This document shows positions 18,458 through 26,709 of a DNA stretch of 64,000 nucleotides, in pieces (position 1 is the stretch's first letter; every line of letters begins with the position of its first letter). A program made the translations under genes and the position numbers. Below the pieces are notes generated by a model. It saw only the letters and a list, made by a program, of their open reading frames with translations. It was not told the DNA's origin and searched no databases. Source of the DNA: Prolixibacter sp. NT017. Lineage in GTDB: Bacteria > Bacteroidota > Bacteroidia > Bacteroidales > Prolixibacteraceae. The DNA is taken from contig NZ_BLAV01000001.1 of NCBI RefSeq assembly GCF_009617875.1, positions 496,001-560,000 of the forward strand. Reading direction: 5' to 3'.

Positions 18458-18750
18458 CCCGTTTAGTTTTTAACGGACAATGCCTGTGTGTTTTCACAAG
18501 TTTCGCTGTTTGGGCCGGTTATATTCGTTCTGCATCTACACATCTTGTTTTCTTTTTGGTTTTGTTTACCCCATTTATCGCGCGGCCTTCAAAAAAATCA
18601 CACACCGGCGAATTTTTTTTTATTCTTACTTTCCGTTGGGGTGATGAAAACAAATGTACGATGATTGCTTAGGTTGATTGTCGCGGACGGGAGGTGGGTG
18701 GCTGGCAGCAAATCGATAAACGAAGAAAGAGTGTAGCTAATGCGACGGGA

Positions 18751-19704
18751 TTAACCTTTTCTCCAGTTATATTCTGCCTTTCTCAGTCGGTCCATGATGG
18801 CTTTGCCAATGCCGGTTTCGGCCACCGGTTCAGCAACAATGATTTCGATTTCGCTGTCGTCTTCGAAGGTATGCATCGCATCGAACATGTTCACGGCGTA
18901 CTCTTTCAAATCGTTGTTCTCCGACATTCGGATGACTTTCCGGTAGCCGTTTTCCTGTTTTCCGGTAAACGACAGCAAACCAGCTTTGCTTTTATCAATA
19001 TCTACCGGAATATTTTCGTCGGCCACAATCATTTTTTTCACCGGGCTGTAATGCGATTTCACCATTCCCGGGGCAACGATCGATTCTGTTTTTTCGGAAT
19101 CGTCGAAAGATAAAACTTCTTCGATGTCCTCTTTGGTGATGATGCCATTGCGCAAAATCCGGAACCCTTTTTCGGTGAGCTCGATGATGGTGGATTCGAT
19201 ACCAACCGTCGTTTTTCCGCCGTCCAGAATGTAGTCGACGTCGGGCAGCTGCTTTCTCACATGGTTGGCTGTGGTGGGGCTGATGCGGCCAAATTTATTG
19301 GCGCTGGGAGCGGCAATCGGTCGGCCGGATGTTCTGATGAGTTCGCGGGCAATTTCATTCGCAGGCATGCGAATGCCCACGGTAGGCAGTCCTGAAGTAA
19401 CGATGTCGGGAACCAGTTTGCTTTTGGGAAGCACCAGGGTTAGCGAGCCGGGCCAGAATTTTTCTGCCAGCACGTAAACTCGGTCGTCCACCTCAGCCGT
19501 CAGCTTTTTCAGGTCGTCCAGATCAGCAATATGGATGATGAGCGGGTCGAACGAAGGACGCTCTTTCAGCGCGAAAATTTTGGCTACTGCCATCGGGTCA
19601 AGCGCGTTGGCTCCCAAACCATAAACGGTTTCGGTAGGGAAGGCTACCAGTTTTCCTTCCTGAATCAATCGAGCCGCCAGCTCCATGTTGTTTTGTCGAT
19701 CCAT
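18751..19704 (-). CDS. L-threonylcarbamoyladenylate synthase (Sua5/YwlC family)
   Basis: The 317-residue protein has the YrdC-like domain (FPTETVYGLGANAL, KIFALKERPSFDPLIIHI, RMPANEIARELI, SANKFGRISPTTANHV, DGGKTTVGIESTII) and the C-terminal Sua5 domain, so it is the long form. It makes the threonylcarbamoyl-AMP used for tRNA t6A modification. It is followed downstream by the sigma factor region and lies 150 bp from the MFS gene; no operon is evident. Confidence 0.93.
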   Translation of the reverse strand: MDRQNNMELAARLIQEGKLVAFPTETVYGLGANALDPMAVAKIFALKERPSFDPLIIHIADLDDLKKLTAEVDDRVYVLAEKFWPGSLTLVLPKSKLVPDIVTSGLPTVGIRMPANEIARELIRTSGRPIAAPSANKFGRISPTTANHVRKQLPDVDYILDGGKTTVGIESTIIELTEKGFRILRNGIITKEDIEEVLSFDDSEKTESIVAPGMVKSHYSPVKKMIVADENIPVDIDKSKAGLLSFTGKQENGYRKVIRMSENNDLKEYAVNMFDAMHTFEDDSEIEIIVAEPVAETGIGKAIMDRLRKAEYNWRKG

Positions 19705-19856
19705 CCTTCTTCCTAGCTATTTTTTGACATGTTGCATTCCAAATACAACGTTGTCCTGCAAAGGTTCATTAATCCGGCTGCAAAAATAGCACAAGAAAGA
19801 GTATTGGAAAAATATTCCGGCGCTTTACACTTCTGCCATGCGATAAATGGTCTTTT

Positions 19857-21179
19857 TCATTCCTCGCCTGTCTTCACCCGCTTCTCTACGTTGGGTAGGC
19901 GATAGCTTCGGTAAGCGCCCAGCAGCCCCAGCAACGATAGGAACAAAACAACGCCTTCAACCGAAAGCAACGATACCAAAGCGCTCAGGCTTCCTACCAG
20001 CAGCAGGATGATACCAATCAGCGTATTGCTAATCGACACATAGTTAATACGCTCGTTCCCGGTAGCCATGTCGATCACATAAGTCTTTCTTCCCAGCCGG
20101 ACGCCCTGGTGGGCAATTCCTAAAATGAAAAAGGCAGCCGGATAAATCCAGTGGTAACTTCTAACCGAGTCGGTGTACCGGGCGATGAAGAAAGTGGCAA
20201 TTCCCAATCCCGAAGCAATCAGTATGGCTGTCGACATCACATTCTTGCTCGATTTGTCGGCATATTTCCCCCAAATGGGCGAACTGACGATGGAGGCAAC
20301 TCCTTTAGCGATCACAAACAGCCCCAGGAGATAGGCTTCTTTCCCCACGTATCGTTGCGCCAGTATCACGTAAAACGGAGCCGACAGGGCCGAGCACAAC
20401 AGCAGGGTGCGGGCAATAATGAAATTGCGGAAATGCTGGTCGGTTTTTAGCAGGCTCAGGTGCGAGACCGCGCTGTTCTCCTCTTCATCTTCCGGTACCA
20501 CATCCGACGGAAACTCTTTGATGCGCGAATAAATCACGGCAGCCACCAGCCACGTTGCGGCGGCAAAAAAGATGATGGCGCTGTAAAACGAGAGGGTGGG
20601 ATGGTGATGCGATTGGTAAAGAATGTACAGACCGGCTACCAAAACCAAAACACCCGATGCCGAAACGGAGTATCCCTTCAGTTTTCCCCGCCGGTTTTTT
20701 GGGATGGTCTTCCCGGTAATGGCTTTCGACGACAAAGAACTGAGGCTTCTCGATAAACTAAAGAATACCAGGGCAACAATGATGAGCCATCCTGCCGTGC
20801 GTCCCTCAAAGTTCAGTACGATGAAACCAATCGATGCGATGGCGAGAAACTGAAGCAGCGAACCCAGCACCCAAATCCACTTCCTCACTGCCCGCTTGTT
20901 AATGTATTTGGCAAACAGCACCTGCGGAACCATGGCGCCCGACTCCCGAATGGGGACAATGAAGCTAATCAGATAGACCGGAGCGCTCACATAGCTCATC
21001 AGCCAGGTTAAAACCGTTTTGGGATTGCTCAACGTATCGCCGAGTTTGGTGAAAATCTGGCTGAAGATGGTCAGGAAGAAATTCCGGGGAACGTACCGGC
21101 AGGCCTCCTCCGATATTTCGGTGCATACTTGTTCGTCATCGTTGTCTTTGGTGAGGTAGCGATACAATTTCTTAATCAT
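19857..21179 (-). CDS. MFS transporter of unknown substrate
   Basis: The 440-residue protein has a soluble N-terminal stretch (DNDDEQVCTEISEEACRYVP) and then about twelve membrane segments. The loop between segments 2 and 3 reads KYINKRAVRKWIW, and the central loop is acidic (PEDEEENS). It is a major facilitator by layout, with no residues that fix the substrate. It is the last well-behaved chromosomal gene before the cassette-like region. Confidence 0.82.
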   Translation of the reverse strand: MIKKLYRYLTKDNDDEQVCTEISEEACRYVPRNFFLTIFSQIFTKLGDTLSNPKTVLTWLMSYVSAPVYLISFIVPIRESGAMVPQVLFAKYINKRAVRKWIWVLGSLLQFLAIASIGFIVLNFEGRTAGWLIIVALVFFSLSRSLSSLSSKAITGKTIPKNRRGKLKGYSVSASGVLVLVAGLYILYQSHHHPTLSFYSAIIFFAAATWLVAAVIYSRIKEFPSDVVPEDEEENSAVSHLSLLKTDQHFRNFIIARTLLLCSALSAPFYVILAQRYVGKEAYLLGLFVIAKGVASIVSSPIWGKYADKSSKNVMSTAILIASGLGIATFFIARYTDSVRSYHWIYPAAFFILGIAHQGVRLGRKTYVIDMATGNERINYVSISNTLIGIILLLVGSLSALVSLLSVEGVVLFLSLLGLLGAYRSYRLPNVEKRVKTGEE

Positions 21180-21393
21180 TCTGCAACTGGCTTATTCCGT
21201 TTTTTGACGTGTTAATCGTTGAGGTGCTACTTTTTTAACACGCTTGCGGGGGAATAGTTTGCAGAGTGCGGCCCCGGGACGCTGGTAGGTGCCAGTAACG
21301 GGCTGGCTTTTCACGCAGAACCCCATGGTTTGAAACAGAAAGGAAGAATGGTGGTTTTAGTTCCGGCAAGTATGAGAAATGAGGCCGGATATG

Positions 21394-21415
21394 AGAGGCT
21401 TTTGGGGCAGCCTCT
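21394..21415 (-). terminator. Hairpin downstream of the last cassette-like gene
   Basis: A 7-bp stem (AGAGGCT / AGCCTCT) with an 8-nt loop follows the stop of the lipoprotein gene at 21442. There is no T tract, so function as a terminator is uncertain. Confidence 0.4.
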
Positions 21416-21441
21416 TGTGTGTCGTAAATGGAATATGATGG

Positions 21442-22128
21442 TTAGTTTGACTGTTTAAACCCAAAATTCAGCGTGTCATTTTGTAACAGAATGCTAATCT
21501 GCAGTCCTTTTATGCTCATGGCAACCGGAAACAGGACCTCCCCGCTAATTTTAGTATTTGGAGCGACGTTTTGAGGTAACAAAGCACGGTTATTCCAAAA
21601 ATCAAGTTCTTTTTCTACCCTGCTTAACCGGGCACTATGGTCTTGTTCCCAGTTATATTCATCCTCTTCTCTTTGCGACTCCCATTTTTTAGGATCCTGG
21701 CCAAAAATAGCTGCTACGGTTCCCTGAATAAGTCCATTTTTTACTATCTCTTTTGTATTTTCCCCTTTCAGCGAATAGGGATTTTTTTCATTCATCAGGC
21801 TGTCCTTTTGCCTTTCCAATCTGTTGATTGTTTCGTCAGGGTTTACACAGTAAATTTGAGGGCTTATTTTATTTTTTCCCGGCCAAAAAATGTACGAAAA
21901 CAGGGAAGGATCAACTGAAACAGGATTGTTCGAATTGTTTTTGATGGCGACACTAAACTGGTAGTTCTTATTTCGCACCCTGGTAAAATTAACTTCTGCC
22001 TCGTAATTATGGCTTTGTCTCCTATTATTATCAACACGGATTAATTGAAGGTTAGGCGTTGTTGTGAGACGTTGAGTTGTGCAACAGGCAAGAATTAAAA
22101 AGACAACCGCTATACTTTTCTTTATCAT
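21442..22128 (-). CDS. Lipoprotein of unknown function (last gene of the cassette-like array)
   Basis: The 228-residue product begins with a lipobox leader (MIKKSIAVVFLILACCTTQR). The mature protein holds a beta-rich first half (NYQFSVAIKNNSNNPVSVDP) and a charged helical middle (QREEDEYNWEQDHSARLSRV). Family not recognised. It lies downstream (on the minus strand) of an attC-like site, but no clear attC follows it; it may be the terminal cassette or the chromosomal flank. Confidence 0.75.
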   Translation of the reverse strand: MIKKSIAVVFLILACCTTQRLTTTPNLQLIRVDNNRRQSHNYEAEVNFTRVRNKNYQFSVAIKNNSNNPVSVDPSLFSYIFWPGKNKISPQIYCVNPDETINRLERQKDSLMNEKNPYSLKGENTKEIVKNGLIQGTVAAIFGQDPKKWESQREEDEYNWEQDHSARLSRVEKELDFWNNRALLPQNVAPNTKISGEVLFPVAMSIKGLQISILLQNDTLNFGFKQSN

Positions 22129-22191
22129 ATCATTCTTGTTTTTACATCCTAATTGTTTAGCAGTGGTTCATCGTTCTGCCCGGTTTATTGC

Positions 22192-22313
22192 GGTTTGCTG
22201 TGTGAGTAGCGGCCGATTGCATGGTACAACCCTTTCGGGCCGCTACGTAGTTTGACAGAGCTGGGAGCCTTGATATTTAATTCATCATCCGCCATTACGT
22301 GTAAAACAGTAAA
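22192..22313 (-). other. attC-like recombination site 4 (degenerate)
   Basis: The two ends are imperfect inverted repeats: on the (-) strand the site begins with TACTGTTTTACACGTAATGG and ends with the near complement near 22192-22215 (GGCCGCTACTCACACAGC). The conserved TAAC cores are lost. The middle about 107 bp (22200-22306) is a close copy of 24210-24316. Confidence 0.6.
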
Positions 22314-22324
22314 TGTTTTTATTT

Positions 22325-23062
22325 CTATCTTTTCACAAAGCATTCACCCATGCCATATTCATCAGTTTCTTTTGAATGAAGAACAATGGAAATCTTATTA
22401 TAATTCAAATCCAACTTCTCAGAATTTTCTGGTTTTCGAATTTGTACCAAAAAACCATACATATAGGCTCCTCTTGCATATTCAGTTACCTTTTTTATGC
22501 CGATAACTTCAGATTTGTATCCATTTATACTAGCCCGTAGCTCATCTTTTGAAATTGTATTTGGGGCAATGTCTATTATTTTTTTCGCTGTAATAGCCTT
22601 CTGTTCAAGTTCTTTTTTATTATTTCTTCCTTGAAATTCTAAAGACTTGGTTAAGCTCATAGGTCTAAAATATACCATGTATGTATCGTACGGACTAACT
22701 TGTGGTTCAAAGGCATTCATCCCATAAATTTCCATTCGCTCATATTTTGGATTTATTTCCAAATCATTGTATGCCGGAATATTCCATGCCCAATACTCAA
22801 GTTTTGTCTTTCCATAATCATCTAATCTTATCGCATATAAACAACAGTATGTCTTTTTTTCTACTCTCATAGAAAAATATCCATCCTTATCTGTTAGGGT
22901 TTCATATAGATTTTCAAATTTTTTATTCTTCAATCGAACTGTTACACTGTCTAAAGGGGTGTCTTTGAAGTCTGTTACACGTCCATGGATGTTGATAGTG
23001 TCTTGTGCATATAGGTTCAAGCCGCTAACAGCTAAGAAAAAAAGAACCATTAATTGTTTCAT
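22325..23062 (-). CDS. Secreted protein with carboxypeptidase-regulatory-like domain
   Basis: The 245-residue protein has a signal peptide (MKQLMVLFFLAVSGLNLYAQ) followed by a transthyretin-like domain (INIHGRVTDFKDTPLDSVTV, then TLTDKDGYFSMRV) like the first domain of many Bacteroidota outer-membrane proteins. The remaining about 150 residues are not recognised. It is AT-rich and lies between attC-like sites 3 and 4, so it reads as one gene cassette. Function unknown. Confidence 0.8.
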   Translation of the reverse strand: MKQLMVLFFLAVSGLNLYAQDTINIHGRVTDFKDTPLDSVTVRLKNKKFENLYETLTDKDGYFSMRVEKKTYCCLYAIRLDDYGKTKLEYWAWNIPAYNDLEINPKYERMEIYGMNAFEPQVSPYDTYMVYFRPMSLTKSLEFQGRNNKKELEQKAITAKKIIDIAPNTISKDELRASINGYKSEVIGIKKVTEYARGAYMYGFLVQIRKPENSEKLDLNYNKISIVLHSKETDEYGMGECFVKR

Positions 23063-23143
23063 ATTGCATGTTTGTCATTAGTACTTTTTATTAGACAACG
23101 TGAAAATATAAAAAGTTACAGTTCTGAGAATTTTCGTAAAATA

Positions 23144-23204
23144 GTTGCTAACGGATGGCAGTATGAAAAGTTGCATTTTATACCGCATAGTAGGCGGTCG
23201 TAGT
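23144..23204 (-). other. attC-like recombination site 3 (short)
   Basis: On the (-) strand this about 61-bp site starts just after the methyltransferase stop (CCGCCTACTATGCGGTATAA) and ends with ATCCGTTAGCAAC. The end contains the GTTAG core expected of attC and the two ends are imperfectly complementary. The size is within the usual 57-141 bp range. Confidence 0.62.
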
Positions 23205-23206
23205 TT

Positions 23207-23770
23207 CTATTGTCTTATTTTCATTATTACTGTTCTGCTAAAAAATATCTCTGGTCTTTCACAGATTTCAAATCCTCTGGTTTCCATCTTTTCAATTATT
23301 TTGTTGAACTTATTTTTCGAAACGTGAAATTTTTGTTCGGAAATATAAATCATCGTCTCAGGTTTTACAATTCTTGTCAGGTCACGAATAATGTGGTCAA
23401 TATATTTCATTTCGTGAAAAGAATAAAAGGCAAAGATAAAATCAACTTTTTCTGTCAAACAGATTTCATTTTCTTCGCTGTTGTGAATTTCAATTAGCTT
23501 TTGTAATTCACTATTACGTAATTTACGTTTCAATATTTCAAGCATTCCTTCCTGCACATCAATTGCTATGACTTTCCCTTTTCCGTTAAGCAATTTTGCC
23601 ATTTCTAATGTAAAGTAGCCTGTTCCACAACCTAAATCAAGAACGGTCATACCCGGGCGAACATATTTTTTCAATATTCTTCTCGGATTCTGTAATAATA
23701 GTCGAAGTCGGCTATCTAAAGCACCAGCATTTTCTATTGGGTGCAAATGGATGTTGGAAAAATCATTCAT
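23207..23770 (-). CDS. Class I SAM-dependent methyltransferase (cassette gene)
   Basis: The 187-residue protein has the SAM-binding motif I VLDLGCGTGYFTLEMA near residue 42, motif II VIAIDVQEGML and the later KVDFIFAFYSFHEM. It belongs to the broad Methyltransf_11/25 group; the substrate is not readable. Its start overlaps the end of the frameshifted membrane-protein gene by 8 bp, so the two share a cassette or operon. It is more AT-rich than the chromosome around it. Confidence 0.88.
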   Translation of the reverse strand: MNDFSNIHLHPIENAGALDSRLRLLLQNPRRILKKYVRPGMTVLDLGCGTGYFTLEMAKLLNGKGKVIAIDVQEGMLEILKRKLRNSELQKLIEIHNSEENEICLTEKVDFIFAFYSFHEMKYIDHIIRDLTRIVKPETMIYISEQKFHVSKNKFNKIIEKMETRGFEICERPEIFFSRTVIMKIRQ

Positions 23771-24174
23771 TTAAAATTTGCTCCTTTACTTTTGTCCCAG
23801 GTAAAAGCAAAATAATTACTACAAAAATTGTAATCGCATCGGGTATTAATAGCGTACAATTACCTTTACTACTCATTACGGTAATATATGAAATTACTAT
23901 CCAGCGCATTGTTAAAACAGCAATAATTAGCCAGGCGGTAAACTTTACTTTTAATAGATTCTGTTGAAATGCCATTATTAGTAAAGCTATTCCAAAAACA
24001 AGATTTTCTATGCCTATTGTATGCCATACATAGGTAAACGCCACTTTTGCTGTGTTTTCAAATTTGGGAACGGTCTAAACTTGACAGAACCGTCTCGATT
24101 CCATTCAGTGTGTGAGCAACTGCAAAAAGAATACATAGAAGTCCAACAATTAAATAAAAGTAATTTCGAATCAT
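23763..24174 (-). pseudogene. Small membrane protein, frameshifted
   Basis: Reading from ATG 24174 gives MIRNYFYLIVGLLCILFAVA and continues to a stop at 24060-24058. A one-base shift near 24066-24075 continues in another frame as VPKFENTAKVAFTYVWHTIG and on to 23763, with three more hydrophobic segments. The joined product would be about 136 residues with four membrane helices. Either the gene is broken by an indel or the base call is wrong; the downstream part alone (from 24044) could also be translated. Family not recognised with certainty. Confidence 0.7.
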
Positions 24175-24194
24175 ATTTTGTTTTTTAATATGAC

Positions 24195-24327
24195 GTCTAA
24201 CGACAAATTGTATGAGTAGTGGCCGACTGCATGGTTCATCCCTGTCGGGCCGCTACGCAGTCTGACAGGGATGGAAACCTTGATATTTGACACATCATCC
24301 GCCATTACGTATAAAAAATGTTAGCGG
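24195..24327 (-). other. attC-like recombination site 2
   Basis: On the (-) strand this 133-bp site runs from CCGCTAACATTTTTTATACG (just after the acetyltransferase stop) to TTTGTCGTTAGAC. The ends are imperfect inverted repeats over about 28 bp including the CTAAC/GTTAG cores. GTTAGAC fits the attC core consensus GTTRRRY. Inside are nested stems (for example CATCCCTGTC with GACAGGGATG). The length is like Vibrio VCR sites. Confidence 0.72.
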
Positions 24328-24336
24328 TTCGTTGTT

Positions 24337-24840
24337 TTATTTCAGTTGCAATACCATTTGGTCTTCAGTAAAATATTTTTCCTTCCATTTTATTGCTTTG
24401 CTTTCAGAACTAAAAGTGACGAAGCCAAATTTCTCGTAGAGTTTTTTTGCTTTGTCATTATTTGCAATTACTGTCAAATTGATTTGTTCAATGTCAGAGA
24501 TTTGCTTCACTCTTTCAATTACTTTCTCAATTAACTTTTTTGCAATTCCTTGTCCACGAAAATCTTTGGAAACATACATTCTAAACAGAATACCTTTATG
24601 CTTTAATTTTTCTCTGTCTTTGCCGTCACGTGCAAAACTTACTACACCTACTAATTCATTGTCTGAATATGCCCCAAGTGAAAAACTGTCCAACTTGTCT
24701 TCCGTTGGGAAAGGCGCATTTAAGTCGTCATTAGGTGTTATACGAAAATTTTCTTCGTCATTAATAAGTCCGAAAGTCAGGAACTTTTTATACTGTTCAA
24801 CTTGGTCAGACTTGATTTCTACAATATCTATAATATTCAT
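24337..24840 (-). CDS. GNAT-family N-acetyltransferase (cassette gene)
   Basis: The 167-residue protein shows the GNAT fold: a central strand ELVGVVSFARDG, motif A with RMYVSKDFRGQGIAKKLIEK (acetyl-CoA binding R-G-Q-G-I-A), and motif B NNDKAKKLYEKFGFV. It transfers an acetyl group from acetyl-CoA to an unknown amine. Small GNATs are frequent integron cassettes. It lies between attC-like sites 1 and 2. Confidence 0.9.
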   Translation of the reverse strand: MNIIDIVEIKSDQVEQYKKFLTFGLINDEENFRITPNDDLNAPFPTEDKLDSFSLGAYSDNELVGVVSFARDGKDREKLKHKGILFRMYVSKDFRGQGIAKKLIEKVIERVKQISDIEQINLTVIANNDKAKKLYEKFGFVTFSSESKAIKWKEKYFTEDQMVLQLK

Positions 24841-24878
24841 AATATTTGTCAGTTGATGATTGTCGTTTTACAATGAAT

Positions 24879-25012
24879 GCTGACGGTCACTTGTAGGTGG
24901 TCGGGCGGTTCCGAAGCAATCGGAGCTGTCAGACCAGTAAGAAAGTGGGCACGAGGTCTGACTTGTCAAACCGAGAAACACCCCGCCTGCCATATGACAA
25001 AATGTTAGCGGC
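24879..25012 (-). other. attC-like recombination site 1
   Basis: On the (-) strand the site starts with CCGCTAACATTTTGTCATAT, in which the TAA stop codon of the preceding gene is part of the CTAAC core, and ends with GACCGTCAGC, a mutated core. The ends are imperfectly complementary and the inside contains further stems (GTCAGACC with GGTCTGAC). About 134 bp. Confidence 0.62.
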
Positions 25013-25454
25013 TGTAGTTTATTCCTTTATTGTCTCCATATTTTTTATAAATATCATCCAATTCGTTGACTGTTGAGTTCATGAAGGTTTGGTCTCCTGT
25101 TATTTCAAAATCTAGTATATTCTTCAGCATATAATTTTCAACAAATTTTCCATTGGTAATGACATGTCCTGTTTCATCGTATTTTATAGTCAATTGAAGA
25201 TTGTTCTCGTAAGATTCAAGTCGGGCAATTCCATCTAAATTCTTTTGGCATTTCTCTAACTCTTGGAAGAAATTAAAAATATTTCCGGTCGTTATCCAGA
25301 GCAATCCTTTCACATAGTAATTTGAACTTCTAATTTCAATTGTACTTTCAGTGTCATATCCACCAAAAACACTCGTTGTTTCAGGAAATCCTATAACTTT
25401 TGTCAAAATAATCCGGACAAATCCGTTTTCTCCTATGATTTCAAATTTCTCCAT
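25005..25454 (-). CDS. WapI-family immunity-like protein (cassette gene)
   Basis: The 149-residue product has no signal or membrane segment. Its layout (short beta strands, FNFFQELEKCQKNLDGIARL, then NNLQLTIKYDETGHVITNGK and a late FEITGDQTFMNSTVNELDDI) resembles the WapI-type immunity proteins that protect from contact-dependent or polymorphic toxins. I make this call from memory of the pattern, so it is moderate. No toxin gene is adjacent, so it would be an orphan immunity gene. Its stop codon is embedded in attC-like site 1. Confidence 0.6.
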   Translation of the reverse strand: MEKFEIIGENGFVRIILTKVIGFPETTSVFGGYDTESTIEIRSSNYYVKGLLWITTGNIFNFFQELEKCQKNLDGIARLESYENNLQLTIKYDETGHVITNGKFVENYMLKNILDFEITGDQTFMNSTVNELDDIYKKYGDNKGINYSR

Positions 25455-26136
25455 TTGGTTTTATTAAAATTACCGCCAACTTACGATATTGCATATGCGT
25501 TATATATCGTATATATGCATTGTTTTTCAATTGTCTGTCAGTCCAGGTTTACGGTGCAAAAACAAAACCAATGGACTTTTTCTTTTTGCAAGAGCGGACA
25601 GGCTCACATGCGGCGAAATTTCTGTCACCTCACACGATTTCTGTCTTGGTTTGATGCAGTTAGTTTTCATCCGTGAATTTTTGTTTATTAATTACCGGAT
25701 GGAACTTGCATGACAAATTCTCATTCGTGTTTCTGCTTTAACGAATTATGCTCGTTTCATCTGTTCGGTCATTTCGCTTTCCCAATTTAACAAAAAACAT
25801 CCGGAAACCGGTTTTTGACCTTCCTGAAAACGCTGTTTTTCTATTATCATAATTTTTGTTCGCTCAACAGATCCGGCCATTCATCAAAAAGTTTCGCACG
25901 TTCATCAAAAAAAATGGCATAGCCGGAAAGTTTAATCTATATTGATTATACGGTTTTTGGAGAAGGACAGATGTTAGCCGGAAGTTTGTGAAGAGTGACA
26001 GTGGGAGTGATGAACCGTTGTGCGTTCATTGAAAATGATACATCCCGGTCTGTCAACGGCACCCAATCGAATCAATCCGAACCATTCGGACTGTTTCGTT
26101 GGCACCGGACGAAGTGTTTCTGCCGGTATAAGTAAC
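25455..26136. other. Gene-free region between cassette array and tandem array 2
   Basis: Next to the first cassette gene, the (-) strand reads CGTAAGTTGGCGG, a possible remnant of a recombination core (attI or attC). The rest is AT-rich with no convincing gene. At 25880-25911 the 11-mer TTCATCAAAAA occurs twice, 21 bp apart. The region should hold the promoter for the cassette array on the (-) strand. Confidence 0.4.
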
Positions 26137-26604
26137 AACTCAGCATCCGATTTGGTACTTCTACAGATACAGGAACGAACTCAGCATCTGATTTGGTACT
26201 TCTACAGATATAGGGACCAACTCAGCATCTGATTTGGTACTTCTACAGATATAGGGACCAACTCAGCGTCTGATTTGCTACTTCTACAGATACAGGGACC
26301 AACTCAGCGTCTGATTTGCTACTTCTACAGATACAGGGACCAACTCAGCATCCGATTTGGTACTTCTACAGATACAGGGACCAACTCAGCGTCTGATTTG
26401 GTACTTCTACAGATACAGGGACCAACTCAGCATCCGATTTGGTACTTCCACAGATACAGGAACGAACTCGGCATCCGATTTGCTACTTCTACAGATACAG
26501 GAACGAACTCAGCATCTGATTCGGTACTTCTGCGGATACAGGAACCAACTCAGCGTCTGATTTGGTACTTCCACGGATACAGGGAGGAACTCAGCATCCG
26601 ATTT
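26137..26604 (+). repeat. Tandem array 2: eleven 41-bp units plus a partial
   Basis: Units begin with AACTCAGC at 26137, 26178, 26219, 26260, 26301, 26342, 26383, 26424, 26465, 26506 and 26547, with a partial unit at 26588. Differences are confined to a few positions (catC/Tgattt, GG/GC before TACTT, ggaacg/gggacc). The period is not a multiple of three, so no repeated peptide of unit length is encoded. The array ends about 105 bp before a DUF6261 gene. GTTGGCACC occurs on both flanks (near 26098 and 26631). Confidence 0.95.
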
Positions 26605-26709
26605 ATAGCTTCCGGGAACCGAGGTATGTTGTTGGCACCAGGCAGGGCATAACCGAACGAATCAAATCATATCAAATTTTATATACTAACCTTTTAAAAT
26701 GTTTATCAC

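Noticed and set aside
25880..25911. Two copies of TTCATCAAAAA 21 bp apart as a fourth tandem array
   Set aside because: Only two copies of an A-rich 11-mer; chance or decay cannot be excluded.
26137..26604. CRISPR array
   Set aside because: There are no unique spacers of 25-40 bp between constant repeats and no cas genes; the whole 41-bp unit is repeated with scattered substitutions.
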